64,000 bases of DNA from JABDGC01 sp964466595 (GTDB taxonomy: Bacteria; Pseudomonadota; Gammaproteobacteria; DSM-16500): NCBI GenBank assembly GCA_964466595.1, contig CAYXNR010000003.1, positions 4,589 to 68,588 of the forward strand, given 5' to 3'. Within the stretch, counting starts at the first letter, position 1; each line of letters begins with the position of its first letter. A program made the position numbers and the translations under genes. Shown piece after piece: positions 49,798-59,352 of the stretch. The notes under the pieces were generated by a model. That model did no database searches. It saw only the letters and a program-made list of their open reading frames with translations, and was not told where the DNA came from.

Positions 49798-50829
49798 CTA
49801 TCTCATCCAAAGATACGTTAATTCATTTTCCTTTTCCATCTGTAGCTTCAGATGCTGACCCACAGAAGCTTCTTGCATAAAGGCTTGTTGGGCCCCTTGC
49901 ACCTCGAGGCGAAAGCTGACCTCATCACCCAACACATTCTCGACTTCCATTTGCCGAATCAGTGAAATATGCTTCATAAAGCGTAGTAAATTTTCAAAAT
50001 CTTCCTGTTCGCTAATGCCTTTTACCACCAAGAGAAAAGAAGAAGAAATTTCTTCCGTCTGAACGCTCGCATAACGAGAGGCTAAGGTTGTGGCTAGCTT
50101 ATTGCTTAAGGCCTCGATGAGCAAAGGCGCTGTATCACCACTGAGCTCCCAATCACCTTGCTCCTGTCCTACACTCAGTCGAAAATGCCCGATCAGCTTT
50201 TTATCTTGCCTCTCAATGCTTCCAATGAGTAAGCCATCACTGTTATAACGAGCACTCGCTTTTTGTAAGACAGTGAGTGAGCGAGAACGAAGATCAGTGA
50301 TAGAAACCTCGTTTAATTCATTGAGGTCCATCATTGGCAACAAGAGCGGTATACCTCTTTGAAGCGCTTGCTTTTTTAAGAGCAGGCCATATTCATTGTT
50401 TGACTGATTATCAACTATTTCAGGCGGATGATCGGGAAGCTCAACTAAGAGCCAGACTAAAACGAGAGGACGATTTTTATCCCAAATTGGCTCTTTTGCC
50501 TGACGCAGCAATTTTCTCATGCTTTTAGGATCAAACTTGACCTTCAAAAAAAAGGGCGTAGCTTGAAGCCCAGAAGGGAGATAAGAAAATTCCTCCACGA
50601 GCTTCTGCGAAGACGGCATAGCAGCCTTGATCGCTGCATTTTGAAGAAGGTCTGCAGTGCCGCTGATCTTATTTAAGGTTTGAATAAAAGCTTGCTCGAT
50701 GGCTTGATTTCTTTGCTGTTCATCTTGAGAGGAAACAGGCACCTCGGCCTCATAAATGGATTCCATTTTCATCGCAGAAGCCGCGTGAACCCACAGTGCT
50801 AAGACCATCACCCAGACGACATTTTTCAT
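49798..50829 (-). CDS. DUF2066 family exported protein
   Basis: This 343-residue protein has an N-terminal signal peptide (MKNVVWVMVLALWVHAASA) and the DUF2066 pattern (YEAEVPVSSQDEQQRNQAIEQAFIQTLNKISG and a later WLLVELP region). The family is found in gammaproteobacteria next to hda, as here; its function is unknown and it is expected to be periplasmic. It begins the minus-strand run leading to the pilin gene. Confidence 0.85.
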   Translation of the reverse strand: MKNVVWVMVLALWVHAASAMKMESIYEAEVPVSSQDEQQRNQAIEQAFIQTLNKISGTADLLQNAAIKAAMPSSQKLVEEFSYLPSGLQATPFFLKVKFDPKSMRKLLRQAKEPIWDKNRPLVLVWLLVELPDHPPEIVDNQSNNEYGLLLKKQALQRGIPLLLPMMDLNELNEVSITDLRSRSLTVLQKASARYNSDGLLIGSIERQDKKLIGHFRLSVGQEQGDWELSGDTAPLLIEALSNKLATTLASRYASVQTEEISSSFLLVVKGISEQEDFENLLRFMKHISLIRQMEVENVLGDEVSFRLEVQGAQQAFMQEASVGQHLKLQMEKENELTYLWMR

Positions 50830-51002
50830 AAACTCCTCTGCCTCATTCTAGAAAGGATTATAATTGTTTTTCCAATATACCTTTGCAATATATTTGAACA
50901 GTTAAAGATCACTTCAATTTTACCACAAGTTGCGCTAAGACCTAGATTTTTATAAATTTATATATTATGATGAAATTAACCTAATAGGATGTGCTAAAGA
51001 CT

Positions 51003-51344
51003 ATGCTAATCAAATCTCAGCTGATTGCTGAACTTAGTAAGCAACTGTCTTATATCCCCGAAAAAGACATTATGTTGGGCGTTAACCAGGTTTTAAATTT
51101 AATGGGTGATACGCTTAGCAATGGAGATAGGATAGAAATTCGCGGTTTTGGCAGTTTTTCCTTGCATTATCGTCCACCACGCAGAGCACATAACCCTAAA
51201 ACGGGTGAAAAACTCATGACTGAACCTAAGTATGCTGCTCATTTCAAACCCGGCAAAGAATTGCGCGATCAAATTAATGCCAATCGCCATCTCCCCTTGC
51301 AGGATGATGAAGATCTGGGTAATAGCGAGGATGAGGAAGAATAA
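51003..51344 (+). CDS. ihfB: integration host factor beta subunit
   Basis: The 113-residue protein matches IhfB closely: KSQLIAELSKQLSYIPEKD, RIEIRGFGSFSLHYRPPRRAHNPKTGEK and HFKPGKELRDQIN. The Pro of RRAHNPKTG is the DNA-intercalating residue. IHF bends DNA for replication, transcription and recombination. An acidic tail of about 20 residues (DDEDLGNSEDEEE) is longer than in E. coli IhfB (94 residues). The ATG at 51003 is preferred to a GTG at 50991. Its partner ihfA is not in the window. Confidence 0.93.
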   Translation: MLIKSQLIAELSKQLSYIPEKDIMLGVNQVLNLMGDTLSNGDRIEIRGFGSFSLHYRPPRRAHNPKTGEKLMTEPKYAAHFKPGKELRDQINANRHLPLQDDEDLGNSEDEEE

Positions 51345-51362
51345 GGCTAGACGGCTAGCCTT
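51343..51362. terminator. hairpin between ihfB and dcd
   Basis: AAGGCTAG-ACGG-CTAGCCTT is a perfect 8-bp stem starting at the ihfB stop codon. It lies between convergent genes. There is no long T run, so it would be a weak intrinsic terminator or only an mRNA end protector. Confidence 0.45.
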
Positions 51363-51377
51363 GCGAGCTTGGGCTTG

Positions 51378-51944
51378 TTAAGAAATGGGTAGAGTCACGC
51401 CTTTCTGATATTGATATTTTCCTCCACGATCTTTATATGAAGTTTCACAACTTTCATCTGATTCTAAGAAAAGCATCTGCGCCACGCCCTCATTAGCATA
51501 GATTTTTGCCGGCAAAGGCGTGGTATTAGAAAACTCTAGCGTTACATGCCCCTCCCACTCTGGTTCTAAGGGCGTCACATTCACAATAATGCCGCAACGC
51601 GCATAAGTCGATTTGCCTAAACAAATCACGAGCACCTGGCGCGGAATTCGAAAATATTCAACACTCCGCGCTAGAGCAAAGGAATTGGGGGGAATAATAC
51701 AGATATCCGCTTGAAGATCCACAAAACTACTCGGGCAAAAGTTTTTAGGATCAACCACAGCTGAATTAATATTAGTGAAAATCTTAAATTCATTTGCGCA
51801 ACGAACATCGTAGCCATAACTGGAGAGGCCATAGGAAATCACCTTGGTCTTTTGATTTTCTCTCACCTGTCCGGACTCAAAGGGCGTAATCATGCCTTGT
51901 TCAAGAGCCATGCGACGGATCCATTTATCCGATTTAATACTCAT
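51378..51944 (-). CDS. dcd: dCTP deaminase
   Basis: The 188-residue enzyme has [16 protein letters not shown], the catalytic region EFFRIPR-like [25 protein letters not shown], and [37 protein letters not shown]. It makes dUTP from dCTP, a precursor of dTTP. It lies 19 bp downstream of the Mrp gene, the usual mrp-dcd pair. Confidence 0.97.
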   Translation of the reverse strand: MSIKSDKWIRRMALEQGMITPFESGQVRENQKTKVISYGLSSYGYDVRCANEFKIFTNINSAVVDPKNFCPSSFVDLQADICIIPPNSFALARSVEYFRIPRQVLVICLGKSTYARCGIIVNVTPLEPEWEGHVTLEFSNTTPLPAKIYANEGVAQMLFLESDESCETSYKDRGGKYQYQKGVTLPIS

Positions 51945-51963
51945 CCTTTCTACTCCTTAATTT

Positions 51964-53052
51964 TCATTCCACTTTAATAGGGGGAAATTTATGCGAATAA
52001 TTTATAGCTTGTAGGGAGAGCCGTGCAGCCACCCGTCTTGCTAATTGACGATATTGACGGGCATAGACTCCTTCTGGCGCTTGAACCACGGGAGGCCGGC
52101 CACTGTCGGTTGCCTCTCCTAACTTTTTATCGAGGGGAAAGCTTGCTAAGACCTGAGTTTTAAATTCGAGTGCCAAGCGCTCTGCTCCTCCCTCGCCAAA
52201 TAAGGCTTCTGTATGCCCGCATTGAGAGCAGAGATGAGCAGCCATATTTTCCACTATGCCGAGGATCGGAACCTTTAATTTTGTGAACATCGCGCAAGCA
52301 CGCCGCACATCTTTCAAGGCCAATTCCTGTGGTGTGGTTACCATGAGGGACCCGCTCACTGGAATTTTTTGGGACAGCGTTAATTGAATATCGCCTGTTC
52401 CTGGCGGCAAATCGATTACCAAATAATCTAAGGCTTCCCATTGAGTATCATTTAATAATTGTTGTAAAGCCATACTAATCATGGGGCCCCGCCAAACAAC
52501 TGCCTCCTTCTCATTCACCAATAAACCCAAAGACATGGCTTGAATGCCTAGCGTTTTGATAGGCATAATCATTTTTTTATCGCGGATTTCCGGTCGGGTT
52601 TGAATCCCCAACATGGTCGGCTGGCTGGGGCCATAGATATCGGCATCTAAAATACCGACTGAAGCTCCTTCTTGCGCTAAAGCCAAAGCCAGATTAACGG
52701 CTACGGTTGACTTACCTACCCCCCCCTTGCCAGAGGCCACTGCTATCAAATTTTTTATTTGGGGTAAGGCCCTGATGGCACTATACCCAACATGGGTGTC
52801 AATCCGTGAGGAAAGCGCTATTTCTATATTTTTGTCAGGGAAAAAAGAGCTTAAAAACGAACGTAAGTCGCTCAGCCACGTTTCGCGGATACTGCCGATC
52901 GGAAAACCCAGCACCACCTCAAGCTGAATTGAATCGGAGCGGAGTGTAATATTCTTAATAGCTTTAGCCGTCACCAAATCCTGCGCTAAATCAGGATCAA
53001 CATAAGCACGCAGCCTGGTTTCAACCTCAGCAACTGTTATCGCTTGCTTCAT
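51964..53052 (-). CDS. apbC: Mrp/ApbC family iron-sulfur carrier ATPase
   Basis: The 362-residue protein has an N-terminal MIP18-like domain (about 1-85) and a P-loop NTPase domain with ASGKGGVGKSTVAVNLA, DADIYGPSQPTMLG and LPPGTGDIQLTLSQ. The Cys pair in HLCSQCG binds the cluster. It carries Fe-S clusters to apoproteins. Paired with dcd. It is divergent from nudC with 140 bp between them. Confidence 0.95.
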   Translation of the reverse strand: MKQAITVAEVETRLRAYVDPDLAQDLVTAKAIKNITLRSDSIQLEVVLGFPIGSIRETWLSDLRSFLSSFFPDKNIEIALSSRIDTHVGYSAIRALPQIKNLIAVASGKGGVGKSTVAVNLALALAQEGASVGILDADIYGPSQPTMLGIQTRPEIRDKKMIMPIKTLGIQAMSLGLLVNEKEAVVWRGPMISMALQQLLNDTQWEALDYLVIDLPPGTGDIQLTLSQKIPVSGSLMVTTPQELALKDVRRACAMFTKLKVPILGIVENMAAHLCSQCGHTEALFGEGGAERLALEFKTQVLASFPLDKKLGEATDSGRPPVVQAPEGVYARQYRQLARRVAARLSLQAINYSHKFPPIKVE

Positions 53053-53192
53053 GCGGCACGGTCAGCTCAGTTTGGTTAGAATGGAGGATCCGGAATTTAT
53101 TCTGTATAGACCCTTTGTTTTGCAAGAAAATACACTAAAATGATACCTTTAACAACAGGGAAGCTTCCTTCTGCTTCAATTGAGCGAGTCTG

Positions 53193-54038
53193 ATGATAGA
53201 AAACTTTAAACCACAAGGCTTTATTAATAAACACACCCTCTGTCAGGATCCACAGAGCGGCGATTTTATTTTTGGTTTTATAGAAAACAAGCTTCTTTTA
53301 TTGAAAAATGGTGAACTGCCCGCTTGGAGAGATATTAAGCACTTGATTGATAGAGAAAAAATAGAACTCTATGAGTTTGGAACATTTAGGAGCCAAGCCT
53401 GTTTGCTTATTCTTCCCTTACCCGAAGCCCTGCACACTGCGGACCAATTTCATTTTCGCCCAGTGCGCTTTTGTCATGAAACGCTAGATGAAGCCTTTTT
53501 TCGGATTGCTGGTCTTGCACGTCAACTGCATCATTGGCGCTCAAGCCATTGCTATTGCGGGCGCTGCGGAACGAAGACTCTCGATCAACCCGATGAGCGA
53601 GCCAAGCTCTGCCCTAGCTGTCAGCTGCTGGCCTACCCCCAACTCTACCCCTGCATTATTGTGCTAGTAACGCGGGGATCGCAGCTATTATTAGCACGCT
53701 CACCTCATTTTCAACCCGGAATCTATAGCACACTTGCTGGCTTTATTGAACCCGGCGAATCAGCAGAAAATGCCGTGGGTCGCGAAATACAGGAGGAGGT
53801 CAAGCTCACCGTTAAAAATATTCGCTATAGCCTCTCTCAGCCCTGGCCCTTCCCTAATTCGCTGATGTTAGGCTTTTATGCAGAATATGATAGTGGTGAA
53901 ATTATCATTGATCCGCTAGAACTAGAGGATGCGCAATGGTTTGAGTCAAACCGACTACCGCTTTTACCCTCTCCTTTCAGTATCTCTAGACTATTAATTG
54001 AAAAGCACTTAAAAGAAAAACAGTCTGCGCTGAAATGA
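53193..54038 (+). CDS. nudC: NAD(+) diphosphatase / mRNA decapping Nudix enzyme NudC
   Basis: The 281-residue protein has an N-terminal domain, a zinc ribbon (CGRCG and CPSC, about residues 126-149) and a Nudix box GFIEPGESAENAVGREIQEEV (about 187-208) followed by the SQPWPFPNSLM motif characteristic of NudC. It hydrolyses NAD and removes NAD caps from RNA. It stands just before the transporter gene in the same direction. Confidence 0.94.
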   Translation: MIENFKPQGFINKHTLCQDPQSGDFIFGFIENKLLLLKNGELPAWRDIKHLIDREKIELYEFGTFRSQACLLILPLPEALHTADQFHFRPVRFCHETLDEAFFRIAGLARQLHHWRSSHCYCGRCGTKTLDQPDERAKLCPSCQLLAYPQLYPCIIVLVTRGSQLLLARSPHFQPGIYSTLAGFIEPGESAENAVGREIQEEVKLTVKNIRYSLSQPWPFPNSLMLGFYAEYDSGEIIIDPLELEDAQWFESNRLPLLPSPFSISRLLIEKHLKEKQSALK

Positions 54039-54081
54039 TGATTTATCTTTATCATTATGGTATAAATCCCTGTTGGTCAAC

Positions 54082-55536
54082 ATGAGAAACCCCTATAGGC
54101 TTATGAGAAAACCAGCCACTACCCTTACTTTGGTCATGCTCAATATTGCGGCCATTGGATCCCTGAATAATCTTCCTAGTTTAGCGCTCGTCGGACTGAG
54201 CTCTATTACTTATTATGTCATTGCCATGGCGCTATTTTTTGTGCCTTATTCCTTGATCGTTGCCGAGCTCGCTTCTGCTTATAAAAAAGAAAATGGCATC
54301 TATGTCTGGGTAAAAGAAGCTTTTGGCCCGGGCTGGGGCTTTACCGCAGCTTGGTTACAATGGATCGAAAATCTTTTTTGGTACCCTACCATTCTCTCCT
54401 TTGTTGCAGCCTCCCTCGGGCATTTATTGGATCCAACTCTCGCTAGCAGTAAAGTTTACAACCTCGTGACAACGCTTGGCATCTATTGGACCCTAACCGT
54501 CGCTAACTTTTATGGTATTCGGGCCTCGGCCTTGATCAGCCTGATTGGTTCTTCTCTTGGCATTTTGATTCCCGGCAGCGTACTCATCATCTGTGGGGTA
54601 ATCTGGTATACCACTCATCAGCCCCTCGCTTTAACAATCAGCTGGGAGGCGCTTAAACCGGATTTACAACAATACCAAAACCTTGCCCTCATTGTTGGAA
54701 TCGCTCAAACCTTGGCCGGCCTAGAAATATCTGCTGTCCATACGCCCTATGTCCATCGACCCCAACAAGCCTATCCCTTAGCAACCCTCACCTCTACCCT
54801 ACTGGTACTCACTTCCTCCATTTTAGGCAGTCTGGCAATCGCCGCACTCGTTCCGACGCAAACCATTGACCTGAACAATGGAGTAGCTCAAACCTTTGCC
54901 AGCTTCTTGAATTATTTTCATATCCCCTATTTAGAAAGCATTCTGATCGTTCTCATGGCTATTGGTGGCATCACAGCCGCAAGCGCTTGGATTTCTGGAC
55001 CCTCCGCTAGTTTGGCACAGGCGGCAGAAGATGATTGTCTTCCCCGCCTTTTCAAAAAAACCAACTCTGCGGGCGTATCCTTTCCTATCCTGATACTACA
55101 AGGCCTACTTGTCTCTGCCTTCTGTGGCCTCTTTATTGTGATGCCGACTGTAAGCAGTGCCTATTGGCTCTTAACGGTTATCGCTGGACAACTCTATTTA
55201 ATGATGTACTTATTAATGTTTGCAACAGCCATTAAGCTCAGAGCTAAAAAATCAGCTTCCTATGTTTATAAGATGGGGGGAGTTAAAACCACCTGGTTTG
55301 TTTCTATTCTCGGCTCGGTGGGTTGCCTCAGTTTCATTCTTCTTGGCTTCCTGCCGCCGCCTTCTCTCGGTTTAGCTAATTATTCTGACTATTATCTCAT
55401 TCAAACTATTTCTCTTGCAGTCATGGTTTTATTACCGCCTCTTATTTACTATTTCTCTCAGCCGAAGAGTCTCAAACTCAAAGCTCAGCCTAGCTTGAAT
55501 TTAGAGCCGGCAACAGAACAGATCACTACGATGTGA
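54082..55536 (+). CDS. APC-family amino acid transporter
   Basis: The 484-residue protein has about 12 membrane helices and the start TTLTLVMLNIAAIGSLNNLPSLALVG followed by AELASAYKKENGIYVWVKEAFGPGWGF, characteristic of the glutamate:GABA antiporter-like branch of the APC superfamily. Many Legionellales carry several such transporters to take amino acids from the host cell. The substrate cannot be deduced. The ATG at 54082 is preferred to a TTG at 54073. Confidence 0.88.
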   Translation: MRNPYRLMRKPATTLTLVMLNIAAIGSLNNLPSLALVGLSSITYYVIAMALFFVPYSLIVAELASAYKKENGIYVWVKEAFGPGWGFTAAWLQWIENLFWYPTILSFVAASLGHLLDPTLASSKVYNLVTTLGIYWTLTVANFYGIRASALISLIGSSLGILIPGSVLIICGVIWYTTHQPLALTISWEALKPDLQQYQNLALIVGIAQTLAGLEISAVHTPYVHRPQQAYPLATLTSTLLVLTSSILGSLAIAALVPTQTIDLNNGVAQTFASFLNYFHIPYLESILIVLMAIGGITAASAWISGPSASLAQAAEDDCLPRLFKKTNSAGVSFPILILQGLLVSAFCGLFIVMPTVSSAYWLLTVIAGQLYLMMYLLMFATAIKLRAKKSASYVYKMGGVKTTWFVSILGSVGCLSFILLGFLPPPSLGLANYSDYYLIQTISLAVMVLLPPLIYYFSQPKSLKLKAQPSLNLEPATEQITTM

Positions 55537-55564
55537 GAGCTTTCAAGGATATGGAGCCATCTTA

Positions 55565-55593
55565 TTGCGCTCAGCTCGTGTATACTCTAGTAT
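55565..55593 (+). promoter_or_regulatory. likely promoter of metG
   Basis: TTGCGC (55565-55570) and TAGTAT (55588-55593) are separated by 17 bp, about 33 bp before the metG start. A second box TATACT (55581-55586) overlaps it. Confidence 0.4.
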
Positions 55594-55625
55594 TGCAAGC
55601 CTTTGAGAATAGTAATTAAAAACTT

Positions 55626-57644
55626 ATGCGCAAAATTTTAGTAACGACTGCCCTGACTTATGCAAATGGCCCGATGCACCTCGGCCATCTCGTCGATAAT
55701 ATTCAGGCTGATATCTGGGTGCGTTTTCAAAACCTGCGCGGACATCATTGTCTTTTTATTTCAGGTTGCGATGCTCATGGCACACCTATTATGCTTCAAG
55801 CTGAAAAGATGAAGATCGCACCCGAAGCCTTGGTCGCCCAACTTCGCCAAGAACATCATCAGGATTTAAAAGATTTCTTCGTTCTGCTTGATAATTACTA
55901 CACAACTCATTCGAGCGAAAATCAGGAACTAGCCAATCTTTTTTTCAAGCGCCACGAACAAAAAGCTAATATTGAAAAACGTCTGATTCAACAAGCCTAC
56001 GATCCAATAAAAAATATGTTTTTACCGGATCGTTTTATCAAAGGCGAATGTCCGCGCTGCCAAGCCCGCGATCAATATGGAGATAACTGTGAGGTTTGCG
56101 GTGCAACTTATGCGCCAACCGATTTAAAAAATCCCTATTCTACCCTGTCAGGGGCGAAGCCCATCAAAAAAGAATCAGAGCATTATTTTTTTAAGTTACA
56201 AAACTACGAAAAGGATCTTCACACGTGGACAGCCGAAGGTCATCTTCAAGAGCAGGTCAAGCATAAACTGGATGAATGGTTTAAAGATGGCTTGCAAGCC
56301 TGGGACATCTCTCGTGATGCCCCTTATTTTGGTTTTCATATTCCGGGCGAAAAAGATAAATATTATTATTGCTGGCTAGATGCGCCTATCGGCTATATGG
56401 CGAGTTTCAAAAATCTTTGCGAGCAGCGAAAAGAACTTGATTTTGACAGCTATTGGGCGGAAAACAGCAGCGCAGAGCTTTATCATTTTATTGGTAAAGA
56501 TATCATGTATTTTCATGCTCTCTTTTGGCCGGCCCTACTCAAGGGGGCAGAATTTCGTAGGCCCACAGCTATTTTTGCGCATGGTTTTCTAACCATTGAC
56601 GGGCAAAAAATGTCAAAGTCTCGTGGCACTTTTATTAAGGCCAGAACCTATCTAAATCACTTCAATCCGGAATATCTACGCTATTATTTTGCTGCAAAAT
56701 TATCGAACCGTATTGAAGATCTGGATCTTCAGTTGAATGACTTTAGAAACCGCGTCAATGCCGATTTAGTTGGTAAATTTGTCAATATTGCCAGCCGCAC
56801 CGCAAGCTTTCTCACTCGTTTTTTTTCGGGCCAGCTGGCAACTAGCTTGAGTGAGCCCGCGCTCTATCAGAGCTTTGTCGATGCTGGGGAAGAAATTGCG
56901 GAACAATGGCAAAAATTAAATTATAGTCAGGCTATCCGTCAAATCATGGCTCTAGCTGATATTGCTAATCAATATATTGATGAAAAAAAACCGTGGATAC
57001 TTTGCAAAGATCAAACGCGCTTACCTGAGGTTCAGGCAATTTGTACTGTGGGTCTTAATCTTTTTCGCCTTTTAACTATTTATTTAAAACCAGTGTTGCC
57101 GCACACAGCAAAACAAGTCGAAATTTTCTTAAATATCCCCCCTTTGTTTTGGAAAGATGCTCACTTACCGCTTCTCGCACATCATATTCAGGAGTATAAA
57201 CCGCTTATGACCCGTATCGAAGAAAAACAAATTGCTGAACTGAAAGCCGCCGCAGAGACCGATCTTGACAACAATCAGACTACTACTCCTTCTTCTCTGA
57301 CCTCCTCACCCTTTAAAGAGCTCATCTCCTTGGAGGATTTTTCTAAAGTTGATCTGCGTATTGCCAAGATCATTCAAGCAGAGTCTATTGAAGGCGCTGA
57401 TAAATTACTGCGACTACAAGTTGATCTCGGTAATGAAAATCGGCAGGTTATCGCCGGCATTAAATCTGCTTATTCCCCTGAAGAAGTCCTCGGCCGTTTG
57501 GTTCTTGTCGTTGCGAATTTAGCTCCCCGAAAAATGCGTTTTGGTGTTTCAGAGGGCATGGTCTTGGTTGCTGGCAGCGGCACAGGTGAGCTTTGGCTGC
57601 TCAGTCCCGATTCGGGAGCCAAACCTGGCATGGTAGTCAAATGA
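55626..57644 (+). CDS. metG: methionyl-tRNA synthetase
   Basis: This 672-residue class I enzyme has [13 protein letters not shown] (HIGH site, about 13-25), a zinc-binding insert ([18 protein letters not shown]), KMSKSRGT and a C-terminal EMAPII-like tRNA-binding domain (about 565-672; [20 protein letters not shown]). The linker before it is Thr- and Ser-rich. It charges initiator and elongator tRNA(Met). Its stop overlaps the start of the ferredoxin gene. Confidence 0.97.
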   Translation: MRKILVTTALTYANGPMHLGHLVDNIQADIWVRFQNLRGHHCLFISGCDAHGTPIMLQAEKMKIAPEALVAQLRQEHHQDLKDFFVLLDNYYTTHSSENQELANLFFKRHEQKANIEKRLIQQAYDPIKNMFLPDRFIKGECPRCQARDQYGDNCEVCGATYAPTDLKNPYSTLSGAKPIKKESEHYFFKLQNYEKDLHTWTAEGHLQEQVKHKLDEWFKDGLQAWDISRDAPYFGFHIPGEKDKYYYCWLDAPIGYMASFKNLCEQRKELDFDSYWAENSSAELYHFIGKDIMYFHALFWPALLKGAEFRRPTAIFAHGFLTIDGQKMSKSRGTFIKARTYLNHFNPEYLRYYFAAKLSNRIEDLDLQLNDFRNRVNADLVGKFVNIASRTASFLTRFFSGQLATSLSEPALYQSFVDAGEEIAEQWQKLNYSQAIRQIMALADIANQYIDEKKPWILCKDQTRLPEVQAICTVGLNLFRLLTIYLKPVLPHTAKQVEIFLNIPPLFWKDAHLPLLAHHIQEYKPLMTRIEEKQIAELKAAAETDLDNNQTTTPSSLTSSPFKELISLEDFSKVDLRIAKIIQAESIEGADKLLRLQVDLGNENRQVIAGIKSAYSPEEVLGRLVLVVANLAPRKMRFGVSEGMVLVAGSGTGELWLLSPDSGAKPGMVVK

Positions 57645-58051
57645 AAGAAGCAAGGCTGCGTGAACTTGCTCTTATCCGCGAAACCGAATGCATTGGCTGC
57701 ACCAAATGCATTCAAGCTTGTCCTGTAGACGCTATCCTAGGAAGTGCCAAAAAAATGCATACGGTGATCGAAGAAGAATGCATTGGCTGTAAGCTTTGCT
57801 TGCCCCCTTGCCCCGTTGATTGCATCGACTTAGTTGTTGCCACTGAAAACCAGCAAGAAGCAGAGGAGGCGAAGACTCGAAAACAAAGAACCACGCAGGC
57901 TAAAAAGCGCTATCTAGCTCGTCAAAAACGCTTGCAATCTGAGGAAGAACAACAGTACCCTAGCTTAACTGAGCTAGATAAACGAAAACGATATATTCAA
58001 CAGGCTGTAACCCGAATGAAGTTGAAAAAAATATGGGGTACAAAACGATAG
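57641..58051 (+). CDS. RnfB-like 2[4Fe-4S] ferredoxin
   Basis: The 136-residue protein has two cluster motifs, [12 protein letters not shown] (about 18-29) and [12 protein letters not shown] (about 48-59), like the second half of RnfB/RsxB, followed by a highly charged Gln/Lys/Arg-rich tail of about 70 residues. It lacks the N-terminal membrane helix and the CxxCxxxxC Fe-S domain of full RnfB. The ATG overlaps the metG stop as ATGA. Such soluble RnfB-like proteins follow metG in several gammaproteobacteria. No other rnf gene is in the window; the electron partner is unknown. Confidence 0.85.
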   Translation: MKEARLRELALIRETECIGCTKCIQACPVDAILGSAKKMHTVIEEECIGCKLCLPPCPVDCIDLVVATENQQEAEEAKTRKQRTTQAKKRYLARQKRLQSEEEQQYPSLTELDKRKRYIQQAVTRMKLKKIWGTKR

Positions 58052-58059
58052 AGGAAGCC

Positions 58060-59253
58060 ATGAAAGAAATAGCGAAGCGTGTCAGCCATATTAGACCTTC
58101 TGCAACCCTAGCACTTTCTCAACGTGCCGACGAGCTCTTAGCCCAAGGCAAACCCATCATTAATTTAACCGTGGGCGAGCCGGATTTCGATACCCCGCAG
58201 CACATTAAAGATGCTGCTATCAAGGCTATTCAACAAGGCTTGACGAAGTATACAGCTGTAGATGGGATGAAAGCCTTAAAACAGGCCATTCTCACTAAAT
58301 TAGCTCACGAAAATAAATTGGACTACCAATTAAAACAGATTCTTGTCTCTTGTGGTGCCAAACACAGTCTATTTAACCTTTTTCAAGCGCTGCTTAATCC
58401 AGGGGATGAGGTTATTATTCCGGCCCCCTATTGGGTTTCTTATCCTGACATGGTCAAACTTGCTGAGGCCCGCCCTGTAATCATTGAGACCGATATCAAG
58501 CAGCATTTTAAAATGTCTGCCGAGCAACTTGAGGCGGCTATCACAGCTCAAACCAAAGCCCTGATTATTAATAGCCCCTGCAACCCCACGGGGTTTGCTT
58601 ATTCCCCTTCGGAATTAAAAGCCTTTGGCGATATACTGGTAAAATACCCCGAGATCATTGTAATTACAGATGATATTTATGAGCATATTCTGTGGGCTGA
58701 ATTGCCCTTCACCAATATTTTGAATGCCTGTCCTGCTCTCTATGAACGTACCGTCGTTATTAATGGCGTCTCCAAGGCCTATGCCATGACTGGCTGGCGA
58801 ATTGGCTATGCTGCTGGGCCCGACAAGCTCATTGCAGCTATGAAAATCATTCAATCCCAAAGCACTTCCAATCCTTGCAGTATCGCGCAAGCCGCTTCGA
58901 TAGAAGCGCTACAGGGCGACCAAAGCAGCATCAGACTGATGACGCAGAGCTTCAAGACACGCCATGATTTGCTTGTAAAGGCACTTTCCAGCATGCCGGG
59001 CGTAAAATGCCTTCCCGCTGATGGCACATTTTATAGTTTTCCTTGTATCCAAGATGTGTTATACCAATCAGCAAGCTTAACCACGGATATCGAATTGAGC
59101 GACTATTTATTGAATGAGGCTCACCTTGCCGTGGTACCAGGCTCTGCTTTTGGGGCACCAGGTTATCTTCGAATTTCTTTCGCTACCTCCACAGAAAACC
59201 TGGAAGTAGCAATGAAACGAATGAAAGAGGCTATTCAAAAGTTAAGAAAGTAA
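58060..59253 (+). CDS. class I aspartate-type aminotransferase
   Basis: The 397-residue PLP enzyme has NLTVGEPDFDTP near the N-terminus, APYWVSYPDM, INSPCNPTGF, the PLP-binding K239 in NGVSKAYAMTGWRIGYAAGP and a late FATSTENLE with the carboxylate-binding Arg just before. This is the Ib (thermophile-type) AspC group, which also covers related prephenate aminotransferases. It interconverts aspartate and oxaloacetate. GAGGA just upstream supports the start at 58060. It follows the ferredoxin gene after 8 bp. Confidence 0.92.
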   Translation: MKEIAKRVSHIRPSATLALSQRADELLAQGKPIINLTVGEPDFDTPQHIKDAAIKAIQQGLTKYTAVDGMKALKQAILTKLAHENKLDYQLKQILVSCGAKHSLFNLFQALLNPGDEVIIPAPYWVSYPDMVKLAEARPVIIETDIKQHFKMSAEQLEAAITAQTKALIINSPCNPTGFAYSPSELKAFGDILVKYPEIIVITDDIYEHILWAELPFTNILNACPALYERTVVINGVSKAYAMTGWRIGYAAGPDKLIAAMKIIQSQSTSNPCSIAQAASIEALQGDQSSIRLMTQSFKTRHDLLVKALSSMPGVKCLPADGTFYSFPCIQDVLYQSASLTTDIELSDYLLNEAHLAVVPGSAFGAPGYLRISFATSTENLEVAMKRMKEAIQKLRK

Positions 59254-59267
59254 GAAATCACTCAGTC

Positions 59268-59312
59268 GTCATGGCAAGAAGCGCTAACCGCGTTAGTGCT
59301 CCTCGCCATGAC
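59268..59312. repeat. long imperfect hairpin between aminotransferase and speA
   Basis: GTCATGGCAAGAAGCGCTAAC (59268-59288) pairs with GTTAGTGCTCCTCGCCATGAC (59292-59312) at 18 of 21 positions plus a G-U pair, with a 3-base loop. It lies 40 bp before speA. The wording GTCATGGCGAG resembles dispersed genomic palindromes. It may end the aminotransferase transcript or be a repeat copy. Confidence 0.6.
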
Positions 59313-59352
59313 AGAATTGATGACATAACTCAATTTTGGCAGGAGACGAAAA

